64,000 nt of DNA from NCBI RefSeq assembly GCF_958979055.1, contig NC_084886.1:13772654-13836653 (forward strand), in the 5' to 3' direction. Origin of the DNA: Alnus glutinosa. Its lineage: Eukaryota; Streptophyta; Magnoliopsida; Fagales; Betulaceae. The notes below the pieces were generated by a model. The model was not told the DNA's origin, did no database searches, and saw only the letters and a program-made list of their open reading frames with translations. This document shows positions 35,901-46,694 of this stretch, piece by piece (position 1 is the stretch's first letter; every line of letters begins with the position of its first letter). The position numbers and the translations under genes were made by a program.

Positions 35901-37012
35901 AGTTAATATTGTCACAGACATTAATTGCTTATACTTTTCTGATAACTGTTTTAGGTTTTGATTTTGATTTTGATTTTTTTGCTTTTGGTTTAGGAGAGGG
36001 GGAGGTGGAAGCTTTTCCAACAGAGATCTTGATCTTAAAAGTTGATTTTTCCTTTCAATTCCCAGATCCTAACTAATTACTTGCTGGATTTGGTTTTTGG
36101 AGTTGACGTCTTGATCTACTAATTAATTATCTCTTCAAAACTAATTTTCTAACTCTGAATCATTTTGGTGTCTACTAAATCTCATTACTAATATTATGTC
36201 TACATCGTTGTTCACCCTAGCTCCAAGTCTAGAAAGGAAATGCCAGCAGAATTCTGTTGACTACGTCCAGTTTAATCACACAAAGCCTCAACATTCTTTG
36301 GTTTTCTGGCCTAGCTTTTCGATCTATTTGCATGCTTCTTTGCTTGATTAGCTGTTTTGAATATTTTTATAAACATTTGTCTTTATATTTTTCACATTCT
36401 CTTTCTGTTTTTCCCTTAAATTTTAGTTTTAGAAGGTGTTGCCCCACATATAGAAGAACTTAACCATATTTTGTTTTGTTCACGAACTTGTTTATAATAA
36501 TAATAATTTTTTAAATTTCACGTTTTGTTTTATTTCTTTAAAAAATCAAAGCACTTGAAAGCAATAAGGGAAGGAAGCGTGTAGGCACTACAAAAAAAAT
36601 AGCTTTTTGAGCCGTTTTTGTTGGAGTCATTTTAACAAAACGGCTCTAATTAGAGCCGTTTTCCTTAAAACGGCTCGAATTAGAGCCGCTTTTTTAAAAG
36701 AGCTCTAAATAATTTTGAGGCGTTTTGGTTAAAAGGGCTCTAATTAGAGCTGTTTTGGTTAAAATGGCCATTTTACTTAAAACGGCTCAAATTAGAGCCG
36801 CATTTTTAAAATGGCTCTAAATAATTTTGAGCCGTTTTGTTTAAAATGGCTCTAATTAGAGCCGTTTTACTTAAAACGGATCTAAAATTTAGACCCGTTT
36901 TGGTTAAAACGGCTTTAATTTGAGCCGTGTTGGTTAAAACGGCTCTAATTAGAGCCGTTTTGGTTAGAACGGCTTGAAATAATTTTGAGCCGTTTTGATT
37001 AAAACAATCAAT

Positions 37013-37729
37013 CACACATGATCATACCACGATCGATCACATAGATCGTACGATGGAACATGATCGTACCACGATGGATCACATAGATCGTACCACGTTC
37101 CATCACATAGATTATACCACGACCTATCACATTGATCGTACCACGACCTATCACATTGATCGTACCACAACCTATCATATAGATCGTACCACGATCGATC
37201 ACATAGATCGTACCACGTTCCATCACATAGATCGTACCACGATCCATCACATTGATCGTACCACGATCCATCACATTGATCGTACCACGTTCGATCACAC
37301 TTAGATTGTACCACGATTGATCACACTTAGATCGTACCACGATTGATCACACTTAGATCGATCATACCACGTTCCATCACATAGATCGTACCACGATCCA
37401 TCACATTAATCGTACCACGTTCGATCACATTGATCGTACCACGATCGATCACATTGATCGTACCACGATCGATCACACTTAGATCGTACCACGATTGATC
37501 ACACTTAGATCGTACCACGATCGATCACATAGATCGTACAACGATCGATCACATGATCCTACCACAATCGATCGCATAGATCGTACCACGATAGATCACA
37601 TTGATCATACCATGACTGATCACACTTGGATCCTACCACGATCGATTACATAAATCGTACAACTATCGATCACATGATCTTACCACAATCGATCGCATAG
37701 ATCGTACCACGATCGATCGTGGTAATACC
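37013..37729. repeat. 24-26-bp GATC-rich minisatellite, ~30 units
   Basis: Tandem units of the form CGTACCACGATCGATCACAT + AGAT or TGAT, with some 26-bp CACTTAGAT variants. Each unit contains a CGATCG or GATC palindrome. The 24-bp period leaves several frames open on both strands with Tyr/Asp/Arg-rich periodic translations; these are artefacts of the period. Located inside the CACTA element. Confidence 0.9.
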
Positions 37730-37815
37730 AATTGTGTCAATAACCCCCCTCAAACTACCAAAAAATGTTAATATTCACCATAATGATAAAAATACCCTTC
37801 ATAAAATTGTTAAAA

Positions 37816-37818
<3 letters not shown>

Positions 37819-37897
<79 letters not shown>
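37819..37897. repeat. (AT)n microsatellite, ~79 bp
   Basis: A near-perfect AT run inside the CACTA element, flanked by A/T-rich sequence. Likely cruciform-prone and variable in length. Confidence 0.95.
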
Positions 37898-37899
<2 letters not shown>

Positions 37900-38294
37900 A
37901 TAACAAAAAATTATACAAAAAAATAAATAAATAAAAACTTGTCTTAATTTTCTTTCGTTTGTTTATTTAATTTTTTTTTTTTTTAATTTTCTGTTTTTTA
38001 AACAAAAAATTGTTTTAATTTTTTTTCCTTTTTTCTTTAATTTTTTTTTAATTTTTTTTAGATTGTTTTAGTTTGAGCCCTTTTAGGTGAAAATGACTCC
38101 AACTTACAGTCGTTTTCTTCCAAAATGGCTCAAACTTGGAGTCGTTTTCTTCCAAAACGACTCCAAGTCGTTTTCTTCCAAAACGACTCCAAGTCGTTTT
38201 GAGAGGGCGCGCAGGACACGAAAAATTCCGTGTCCCGCGCACCCCCTCATATTTTCGTTCAAAAATTTTTGAACTTTTTTATTTCTTTTTCTCT

Positions 38295-38301
38295 TATAAA
38301 A
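38295..38301 (+). promoter_or_regulatory. TATA-like box inside the CACTA element
   Basis: TATAAAA lies about 210 bp upstream of the Lys-rich reading frame and is followed by a CT-rich then (GA)n leader (about 38340-38483), the usual look of a plant promoter and 5' UTR. Suggests a captured promoter; no expression evidence. Confidence 0.4.
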
Positions 38302-38448
38302 GATACTCACTGCCTTGCCCCACGCAACAACTGGCAACTTCTTTCTGTCTTCTTTCTTTTTCTTTTTCTTCTTTCTTGTTTAGCCTCTTCTCGCCTGAAC
38401 CCAGAAAGATGAAAAAGAGAGGGAGCGTCCAACTGAGAGACACACACA

Positions 38449-38484
<36 letters not shown>

Positions 38485-38505
38485 CTTTCTTTCATTGTCT
38501 CTCTT

Positions 38506-38727
38506 ATGGCGCCCAAGAAACAAAGCGGCAAGCAGCAAGACCCAACGAAGCTCGAGTTGCCGCCAACGATGGTGACTAGCCCAGGAGCTCGGCCAAGCGA
38601 GCGGCCAAGAAGGAAGAAGAGCACGGCTAAGTCGAAGCCCGAGTTGCCGAAGAAGAAGACAAAGAAGGCTGCAAAGAAGGAAGAAGAGCACAAGGAAAAA
38701 AACTCAGTCGAGTTCTTTCGTAACTAA
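38506..38727 (+). CDS. Lys-rich small protein in CACTA element
   Basis: A 73-aa frame beginning MAPKKQSGKQQDPTKLELPP, very rich in Lys, Pro and Glu, with clusters such as PRRKKSTAKSKPELPKKKTK and KKAAKKEEEHKEK. No domain is recognised; the composition suggests a basic, disordered, perhaps nuclear peptide. It follows a TATA box and a GA-rich leader, and the sequence after it reads like intron or 3' non-coding DNA, so it may be the first exon of a host gene captured by the transposon. GC content is clearly above its surroundings. It could also be fortuitous. Confidence 0.4.
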   Translation: MAPKKQSGKQQDPTKLELPPTMVTSPGARPSERPRRKKSTAKSKPELPKKKTKKAAKKEEEHKEKNSVEFFRN

Positions 38728-40766
38728 CATTTAGGTTTTGAACGGTTCCCTTGTTTTTCTATTTGGTGTTTGGTATGACTGTCAGTGTTCTGGATTTTTA
38801 GAAGGTTGATGTTTGAATTAGAATAGTTTTGAGTTAAAAATCTTGTTATTGGATAATGTATTCATTTTCTTTGATGATTATGGGGAATACTTTCCCAAGA
38901 TGTTGTCCTTGATTTATGCTATATGTCCATGATAATAGCCCATTGCTTAGAAGATAAAGCTGATTTCCGGCGATTTGGTTGTAGCCATTTTGTCCAGCTT
39001 ATTGGTGTTGTTCCTAGTTAGGGGGATTCTTGTTCGGATGTAGTGTACTGAAAAAGGGGTTTTGATATATATATATATATATATATTTATTTATTTAGAG
39101 TCGTTTTAGAAACTTTAAAATGACTCCAAAATATTTTTTTTTTTTTTTTTGTAAATTTTTTTTATTTATAGACGTTTTAAGGACTCTAAAATGGCTCTAA
39201 AAAAATTATTATTATTAGTTTTTTATAAAAAAAAAAAAAAAAAATTAGAGTCGTTTTATAGTTCTTAAAACGGCTCCAATTAGTTAGAGTCGTTTTGGTC
39301 CAAAACGGCTCAAATCTGTTTGAACCGCTTTTACCAAAACGGCTCAAACCGGTTTGAGCCGTTTTTGACAAAACGTCTCTAACTAATTGGAGCCGTTTTA
39401 AAAAGCGGTTTAAACTGGTTTGAGCCGCTTTAATTAAAACGGCTCAAATTAGAGTCGTTTTAGTTCAAACTGGCTCAAAACGAGATTTTAATACGCTATA
39501 TGTTGAGCCATTTTGAAAACGGCTAAAAAAAAAGGGCTCAAAATGTTTTGAGCTGTTTTAAGGCCTTAAAACGACTTTAAAAAAAGTGCTCAAAACACCT
39601 TTTTTTTTTTTTTTGTAGTGAGGGGACGATCACAAGAGGATGTGGACAAACACTTAATTAGGTCCATCTCCAGAGTAGCAGGTTGTCTAAGAGAGACGAG
39701 AATTAAGATGATTACAACAGTTTTGAATGGTAATTTTGTTGCTGTTTTAATTAAATATCTCATATAATTGGTTTTATTTTATATATGTGATGTGAGGTTT
39801 ACAAATATTAATGTATGTATTTAGATTTTTATATATGTGACCAAAAATATTCTTTTTACTTTTTTGTATTCTTTTTATGCTATCCGATGGATAAGCATGC
39901 ATATAAAGGGTGTATCATAAATTCATAATATTATATGATCATAATAAGGACCAAACAGCAACAGCAACAGCAACATCAGCATCTTAATCATGATGTGAAT
40001 GTTCGTTGCTTCTGATCAAAGATTTCTTGATATATCATAAAACGGAGACGACTTGACTTGAAGTGATGAGATAAAAAAAAAGTACCTACTATACCAGACT
40101 TTGATAGTTTTATAAGCTTGCAGAAAGGAAGGAGTGGTGGAGATTAGGAATTTAGGATAATCCAATTTCGACGAAATTTCTGGCCATACATATGTTTGTC
40201 ATCCCATAAATGATTTTGTAATTAATTATTGTCATGGACATTAATTAATGCTAAAAAAGAAAAAAGGTTTTCAAATTTTTTTTCTTTTTTTGGGGGGTTG
40301 GGGGAATGGGAAGTGTTTTCCATTAAACATTGTTTTTCCTTTCAATTCCCAACTCCTGATTTACTTGAAAGGTTTGGTTGTTTGAAATATTGGTGTCCTG
40401 ACCCCTTAGGGTTCATTTATAAGAAAGTAAACAAATAAGAAAGACTTGTTATATTATAATCCAATCACGATGCAACTTCGATAGGTGGTACCAAAGAATT
40501 AAAAACAAACAAATAGAAAGATTAAAAAAGAAAAAAAGAAAGACTTCATCTTAAAATCAATTCATTAATTGCCCCTTGAAACACTCAACTTGCCTTGAAA
40601 GAGGCTTATTCGATTGAACATCTAGAGGACTTTGAAGAGGTAGACTAGAAGAGTCGGTCAATTTTTCTATTGACTTTGTGTATGACATATATGCCATCAC
40701 ATTTTCGGCATATATACCCAAATGTCCCTTCATTTTGGAGACGGAAACTTCCAAGCATGTTAGTCT

Positions 40767-41866
40767 CTTTTTTTTTCTTTTTTTTTTTTTCTTTTTTTCC
40801 TCGAACAAGTAGCAAGTGCTACAATATATTGCTAAAAGTCCGAAAGCAATTACACAACAAAGAGGTACAAGACCCTTAAATCATAAGCCAGAAGGATCTG
40901 ACTTAAAAACAGCTGCCTAGTAATACAGAAACAATACAAGGACACCGTTTGGGCCTCTCTTTACAATAACGCACACTCCTAAAAAAAGAGGGTCAATCTA
41001 GCAACATGCCAATAAATAGTCCAGTACAAATTTAAGTATTACAAAGACAGACTATGACCGAAGGAACACAGGAATAAACACAAAACAGAGACCACACAAA
41101 CAGCCAGAGTCGGGGAGCGTCGTCACCGGAAACCGGCGCGTGCACAAGACGCGCCGTCACCGGAGTCGGCGCGTGCAGAAGACGCGCCGTCGTCAGAAGC
41201 TCTTGAGAAGCAGAGGATGCTCGAAACCACCGATCACCGTCAACCACCACCGAAAAAGACAGGCTGAGGCCCGCAAGCGCCAGCAGCGGGAGAAAAACTC
41301 CCTGGCGCGTGCTTGCCACGCGCCGCGCAAGAGGAACCACCACGGCCGTAGCTTGACACAACCGGACCAGAGGGAGCCGGCGACCACCATCGAAGAGCGC
41401 GTGTCAACAAAGAACCCGCCGAGGTCCACAGATCTAGCTCCAAAGATACCCTCAACTTTAGCACGGCCAGACAAACCATCGCCGGAGACACCACGAAAAG
41501 ACCGCTCCCCTCAACCTACTGCTAGTGTAGCTTCTGCTAGAAAAACCAAACAAGAGAAAGCAAACAGAAAAAGGAAGAAACTCCAAAGCTCAAAGCTTGA
41601 AGGACAACAGCCACAACCGGAGACAAGCCAAGGGAACAGAACTCCACAGCCCTAGAGGCTGGGAGACTCCTAGCTTCCACTGGTACACACCAAGGAAGGC
41701 CAAAAAAACCAGCTCCGGGAGGAGGGTGGCGTGAAGCCTCCCTCCCCCGGCGCAACAGTGCTTAAGTTGTCTCTCTCTCTCTCTGGGCTTTTCTTTTTCA
41801 GAGAGAGAGAGAACAAAAAAAAAAAACCCGATTTTCCATTACTTCACAAGTTCTCATATGAATTAA
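40767..41866 (-). mobile_element. Non-LTR retroposon, 14-bp TSD
   Basis: A 1.1-kb insertion absent from copy 1, flanked by exact direct repeats AAGCATGTTAGTCT (40753-40766, 41867-41880). The left end is T-rich (a poly-A tail on the minus strand), so the element lies in minus orientation. Its 5' part has a GA/CT run (41770-41815) and a GC-rich body; the 3' part is AT-rich and ends in the tail. A long basic frame is open on the opposite strand (41140-41655) without any domain. No reverse transcriptase: a non-autonomous or internally deleted LINE-like element. Its 5' junction carries an inverted copy of adjacent target DNA. Confidence 0.85.
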
Positions 41867-42279
41867 AAGCATGTTAGTCTTTTAATTCATATGAATTGCC
41901 CCCAAGAATGTTGGAATATTCAGGCAAGCTCTTGGAATTATCGGTTTGCTTGGATTCTAACTAATCTTATGATGCTGTATCTCTATGTTGATGCAGCTTT
42001 TTGCTCGGCCGGACTGAATCATGTTGCCGGTAAAATAAGAAAAACACCGCCTGGGTGACATTAGTCCTAAAAGAGTTTTAGATGATTAAGTCAGTTAATT
42101 TTAAGACAGAAGAAGACGGAATATAAAGTTGTTTGAAATATTGGTGTCTCGGTAGTGGTTCGACCCTTCGAGGTGGCACGGCAGTGGCTTAAGGGTGGCT
42201 TGGTGATGGTCCGAAGTAGTTTGGTAGTGACCCAGTTCTAACTTGGTAGTAGTCCAATGATGATCCGGCTGTTTGAGAA

Positions 42280-42430
42280 CGAGAAACTCAAACTCGAAAA
42301 ATGATTTACGGAATTTAAAAATAAAAATCATTTTCTGAAACTAAAGAAATTTTTTTGGTCAAATTTAAAATGTTTTTCGGTTTGACTATTAATTACTTTT
42401 TTCTTGCACCAAATACTGAAAAATACGAAT
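42280..42430. mobile_element. Right-end remnant of TIR element
   Basis: The stretch from 'actcgaaaaatgatttacgg' to 'aaatactgaaaaatacg' matches the right half of 35343-35900 and the fragment at 1-145, in the same position before a box. Its terminal inverted repeat has been lost. Confidence 0.45.
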
Positions 42431-43184
42431 TATCACGGACATTAATTGCATCAAGGCACTTGAAAGTAATAAGAGGAGGAAGCGTGGAGAAGATGATCAC
42501 AAGAGGATGTCGACAAACACAAGGGTCAATCTCCAGAGTAGCAAGTTGTCTAAGAAAGACGAGAAGATGATTACAATAGTTTTGAATAGTAATTTTGTTG
42601 CCGTTTTAATTAAATATCTCATATAATTGGTTTTATTTTATATATGTGAGGTTTACAAATATTAATGTATGAATTTAGAATTTTATATATGTGACCAAAA
42701 AAATTCTTTTTAGTGTTCTTTTTATGATATCCAATCGATGGATAAGCATGCATAGGGTGTATCATAATATTAAATGATAATGAGGACCAAACAGCAACAT
42801 CAGCATCTTAATCATCATGACGTGAATGTCCATTGCTTCTGATCAAAGATTCCTTGATAAAACGGAGACGACTTGACTTGAAGTGAGGAGATAAAACAAG
42901 GAGTGGTGGAGATTAGGAATTTAGGATAATCCAATTTCGACGAAATTTCTGGCCATACATATGTTTGTCATCCCATAAAATGATTCTGGAATTAATCATT
43001 GTCATGGACATTAATTGCTTATACTTTTCCAAAAAAAAAAAAAAGGTTTCAATTTTTTTTTTTGGGGGGCCGGGGAGGGAATGGGAAGTGTTTTCCATTA
43101 AACATTGTTTCCCCTTTCAATTCCCCACTCTTGATTTACTTGAAAGGTTTGGTTGTTTGAAATATTGGTGTCCTGACCTCTTAG
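42431..43184 (+). repeat. Promoter-like tandem box A5
   Basis: Shortened box directly before RLP-2, equivalent to A3 before RLP-1. It starts within the exon-like block (about 42450-42590), contains GAGACGACTTGACTTGAAG at about 42864, and ends at the promoter MITE. Confidence 0.6.
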
Positions 43185-43489
43185 GGCATGTTTGGGTAAT
43201 TCATGTTTTTTTTATTATATTTTATTATTTTTTGAAAACATGTTTGGGTTGATTTTTGAAATTTATATTTTACTCAAATTTTATTCAATTTTTTTTTTTT
43301 AATTTTATCTCAGATTTTTTAAATCATTCTACCATAATTTTAAAAAACAAATTTCCTCGATATTCACAATTTTTATCCTCTTTAGAACTAATTTGAAAAT
43401 TATTTCTTTAGAAAATGAAAGAATTCTTATAACTTTTCAAGTACATATAACAGATAATAGTTTTTCGAAGACTTTCTCAAAACGGGCCC
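43185..43489. mobile_element. Tourist-like MITE in RLP-2 promoter
   Basis: A 305-bp counterpart of 7176-7476 with the same ends (GGCATGTTTGG ... AAAACGGGCCC) and the same TAG flanks. An insertion inherited by both paralogs. Confidence 0.55.
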
Positions 43490-43922
43490 TAGTTTGGCTC
43501 ACGCACATCACTATTCTACTTCTTATTTTCTTGGTCTTTAGGTTGGCCAGGTTTTATTAGAGCAATCAATTATGTGACCTAACTTATCTTCAATTTTCTT
43601 CTCTTGGAGAAATTCATGTCACCACATAAATGATCATAATGTCACTGATCAGTACTTCTTCCTTGATGTTACAGAGACGACTTGACTTGAAGGGAAATTT
43701 CCATATCAATGATATCATCAACTGATCACTGAGAGGCCAAGGTAAAGATGAGAAAGAAATTAACCTGGCCTTAATGTTGGGGCCATACAAGAAATAATCA
43801 AAGATTTGGGGAAGGCATCTATCTGTTTTCTTTTTCTTATTAATTTACACTAAAATACAAGGCTTAACTGAATATTTTCAAAAGTTTGATGGGGCCATGG
43901 GAGCTCCGCACTTGTTTCAGTC

Positions 43923-43933
43923 TATATATAAAA
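43923..43933 (+). promoter_or_regulatory. TATA box of RLP-2
   Basis: TATATATAAAA lies about 70 bp upstream of the start codon. Compared with RLP-1, an additional ~200 bp (about 43705-43915) lies between the shared GACTTGACTTGAAG motif and this box, so the two promoters differ in spacing. Confidence 0.55.
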
Positions 43934-43997
43934 GCTCCTAACATTCACTTCCATGTATGCTTCTATAAGAGCTAAACAAAATTCAGTACAACATATT

Positions 43998-46694
43998 ATG
44001 GGTTTCCCACCTTCTCTGCTTCCCTTTGTGCGCTTTTTTCTTTCAGTGTCCTTGTTTTATCTTATATTTGCTGGATTTTGTTATTCTGTGCAGCCACTGT
44101 GCCATGATGACGAGAGCTTCGCCTTGTTGAAATTCAAGGAAAGCTTTACCATCAATCAGTCTGCATCTAATGATCCTTCCGCTTATCCGAAAGTTTCGTT
44201 GTGGAAGCCTGAAAGCGGCGATTGTTGCAGGTGGCGTGGTGTCAAGTGCAACGAGGACACGGGTTATGTGATCAGTCTCGACCTCAGCAGCAGCTGTCTT
44301 TATGGCTCTTTCAACTCCAATAGCAGTCTATTCCAGCTTGTTCACCTCCAGAGCCTTAATCTTGCCGACAATCACTTTAATTCTTCTCGTATCCCAACTG
44401 GTATTAGACAGCTTTCGAGGCTAAGAGACCTCAATCTCTCTATCTCTGTATTTTCTGGTCAGATCACTTCAGAAATTTTAGAGCTCTCTAACTTAGTTTC
44501 CCTAGATCTCTCATCCAACCACGGATTGAAACTCCAAAAGGATGGCCTAAGAAGTATAGCTCAGAAGTTAACAAACTTGAAAGAACTACATCTTAGTGAG
44601 GTTGACATATCATCTACTGTACCCAATATCTTGGCAAACTTATCTTCTTTAACATCTCTATTTCTAGAAGAATGCGACCTGCATGGTGAGTTTCCCACAA
44701 GAATTTTCCATCTACCCTATCTATCGTCTCTTCGTGTAGGAGACAATCCATATCTCATTGGAAGTATGCCAGAATTTAACAGAAGCAGCCCCCTTGAATC
44801 ATTGCGACTTCGTAACACGAGTTTCTCTGGTGAGCTACCGAATTCAATTGGTAACCTTGAGTCCTTAAAATATTTTTATGTTGCTTCTTGCAATTTCTTC
44901 GGGCCAATACCGTCTTCATTTGGTAACCTTACCCAACTAATCTTGCTAGAACTAGGATATAATGGGTTGCATGGTTCAATTCCACAGTCAATATCTAGGC
45001 TTGCGAATCTTGAAAATCTCCAGCTATTTTATAATCACTTGAGTGGCACGGTGGAATTTGACTTGTTTCTGAAACTCAAAAATCTCAAGAGGCTCCAACT
45101 ATCCGGCAACAATATTTCATTGCTTACAAAGCCAAGTACCAACGCAACTCTTCCAAAATTTGAAATTTTAACTCTAGCTTCCTGTGACTTGAGCGAGTTT
45201 CCAGACTTTCTAAGGAACCAAGATGAGTTAGGGTTTTTGGATCTTTCTGAAAACAAAATTCACGGCCAAATTCCAAAGTGGATGTGGAATTTAAGTAAAG
45301 AAACTCTCTGGTATTTAGACCTGAGTTCCAACTCTCTAACTGGTTTTGATCAACTTCCAGTTTTTTTCCCCTGGACTAATCTACTTGTTCTGCAACTTGG
45401 TTCTAACAAGCTTCGAGGGTCACTCCCAATCCCACCACCTTCCATCAATTCATATTCGGTCTCACACAACATACTGACGGGAGAAATCCCACAATTGATT
45501 TGCAATCTAAGTTCAATTGTTTTTCTTGACGTGTCAAACAATTACTTGAGTGGCTTGCTTCCGCAATGTTTAGGCAACTTGAGTGACTCTCTCTCAGTCC
45601 TAAACCTACACAACAATAGCTTCCATGGAACTATTCCCGAAACATTCACAGAAGGAAACAAATTGAAGATGATTGATTTTAGCCAAAATCAATTACAGGG
45701 GCGTCTACCAAGATCATTGGCCAATTGTACCATGCTTGAAGCTCTTAATTTGGGACATAATCAGATGAATGATACTTTCCCTTTTTGGTTGGGCGTTCTT
45801 CCAGAGTTGAGGATTCTCATTTTGCGATCTAATGGAATCTATGGTGCAATGGAAAATCTTAATAGCAATTTTGATTTCTTAAACATACGCATCATTGACC
45901 TCTCAAATAATGAAATTACTGGTAAGTTGCCCTCTCAGTACTTCCAAAATTGGAAAGCCATGCGAACAGTGGATGTTAAGGGTATAATGTATATGGAAGC
46001 AAATGGACGTTTCACAGCATTAGGAAACACATTAGTGTCCTCCTTCACTTACTCAATGACATTTACTTACAAAGGCATAGAGAGGGTATACGAAAAAATC
46101 TCAGATGCCTTCATAGCTATTGATTTGTCGAACAATAGATTTGAAGAAGAAATTCCAGAAGTTGTGGGGTATCTAAAAGGACTTCAGTTGCTCAACCTTT
46201 CCAATAACTTTCTCACCGGTCCTATCCCTTTTTCATTGGTGAACTTAACAAATCTGGAAATATTGGACTTTGCTCAAAACAAGTTGTCTGGTGGGATACC
46301 TTTGCAACTTGTGCAACTCACGTTTCTCGAATTCTTCAACGTCTCCCATAATCATCTCACGGGACCTATACCACATGGGAATCAGTTTGACACATTCCCA
46401 AACAGTTCGTTTAGTGGTAATTCTGGATTATGTGGAAGCCCTTTGTCAAAAAAATGTGAAGATTCAGAAGACTCACTGCCTTTACCTCCAACCTCTGAAA
46501 AGAATCAAAACTCATTATTTTTTTTGTTCGAATTCGGTTGGAAAGTAGTTGTTATGGGATATGGTTGTGGAATCATATTTGGACTTCTTGTTGGGCAAAT
46601 TGTGTTCACAAAGAAGCATGATTTGGTTATGAAGACTTTTGCAATCGGGCAGTCAACACGAAGAAAGGTGAATTGGAGAAGATACATAAATTAG
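43998..46694 (+). CDS. LRR receptor-like protein, copy 2
   Basis: Intronless RLP paralog of the gene at 7798, 898 aa from the shared MGFPPSLLPF start. An in-frame ATG 15 codons upstream (43953) is not conserved in copy 1 and would precede the signal peptide, so it is rejected. Same plan: signal peptide, N-cap with CHDDESF and CCRWRGVKC, a full LRR array, an island (RFTALGNTLVSSFTYS differs strongly from copy 1), an acidic/Pro region, a membrane span (VVVMGYGCGIIFGLLVGQIV, with Gly spacing typical of SOBIR1-associating RLPs), and a basic tail (STRRKVNWRRYIN). All LRR cores look regular here, including the one degenerate in copy 1. Likely an immune-type receptor; ligand unknown. Confidence 0.94.
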   Translation: MGFPPSLLPFVRFFLSVSLFYLIFAGFCYSVQPLCHDDESFALLKFKESFTINQSASNDPSAYPKVSLWKPESGDCCRWRGVKCNEDTGYVISLDLSSSCLYGSFNSNSSLFQLVHLQSLNLADNHFNSSRIPTGIRQLSRLRDLNLSISVFSGQITSEILELSNLVSLDLSSNHGLKLQKDGLRSIAQKLTNLKELHLSEVDISSTVPNILANLSSLTSLFLEECDLHGEFPTRIFHLPYLSSLRVGDNPYLIGSMPEFNRSSPLESLRLRNTSFSGELPNSIGNLESLKYFYVASCNFFGPIPSSFGNLTQLILLELGYNGLHGSIPQSISRLANLENLQLFYNHLSGTVEFDLFLKLKNLKRLQLSGNNISLLTKPSTNATLPKFEILTLASCDLSEFPDFLRNQDELGFLDLSENKIHGQIPKWMWNLSKETLWYLDLSSNSLTGFDQLPVFFPWTNLLVLQLGSNKLRGSLPIPPPSINSYSVSHNILTGEIPQLICNLSSIVFLDVSNNYLSGLLPQCLGNLSDSLSVLNLHNNSFHGTIPETFTEGNKLKMIDFSQNQLQGRLPRSLANCTMLEALNLGHNQMNDTFPFWLGVLPELRILILRSNGIYGAMENLNSNFDFLNIRIIDLSNNEITGKLPSQYFQNWKAMRTVDVKGIMYMEANGRFTALGNTLVSSFTYSMTFTYKGIERVYEKISDAFIAIDLSNNRFEEEIPEVVGYLKGLQLLNLSNNFLTGPIPFSLVNLTNLEILDFAQNKLSGGIPLQLVQLTFLEFFNVSHNHLTGPIPHGNQFDTFPNSSFSGNSGLCGSPLSKKCEDSEDSLPLPPTSEKNQNSLFFLFEFGWKVVVMGYGCGIIFGLLVGQIVFTKKHDLVMKTFAIGQSTRRKVNWRRYIN

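Larger units (their letters stand above)
36586..39620. mobile_element. Non-autonomous CACTA (En/Spm) element
   Basis: 3035 bp with termini CACTACAAAAAAAATAGC and inverted TTTTTTTTGTAGTG, and an exact 3-bp target duplication AGG (36583-36585, 39621-39623). Joining the flanks restores the exon-like block of box A4. Subterminal zones (about 36597-37005 and 39240-39590) carry many AAACGGCTC / GAGCCGTTTT palindromes, the expected transposase-binding repeats. No transposase frame is present. The interior carries a GATC-rich minisatellite, (AT)n, and a gene-like segment with TATA box, leader and Lys-rich reading frame (38295-38727). It is absent from copy 1. Confidence 0.93.
35905..42150 (+). repeat. 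Promoter-like box A4, twice interrupted
   Basis: Homologous to box A1 (150-2147) in three pieces: 35905-36585, 39621-40766 and 41881-42150. The CACTA element sits inside the exon-like block and the retroposon near the right end. GAGACGACTTGACTTGAAG recurs at about 40045. From 42150 to 42280 there is a GGTAGT-rich stretch with no recognised content. Confidence 0.65.

Noticed and set aside
37008-37518. Several periodic Tyr/Asp/Arg-rich frames on both strands
   Set aside because: A product of the 24-bp period of the minisatellite in the CACTA element.
37013-37729. Regularly spaced repeats resembling a CRISPR array
   Set aside because: Units are directly adjacent without unique spacers, and the context is a plant transposon.
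41140-41655. 171-codon very basic frame
   Set aside because: It lies antisense to the retroposon, in GC-rich DNA with other long frames overlapping it; no domain is recognised.
43953-43997. Upstream in-frame ATG of RLP-2 adding 15 residues
   Set aside because: Not in frame in copy 1, and it would push the signal peptide away from the N-terminus; the start at 43998 is preferred.
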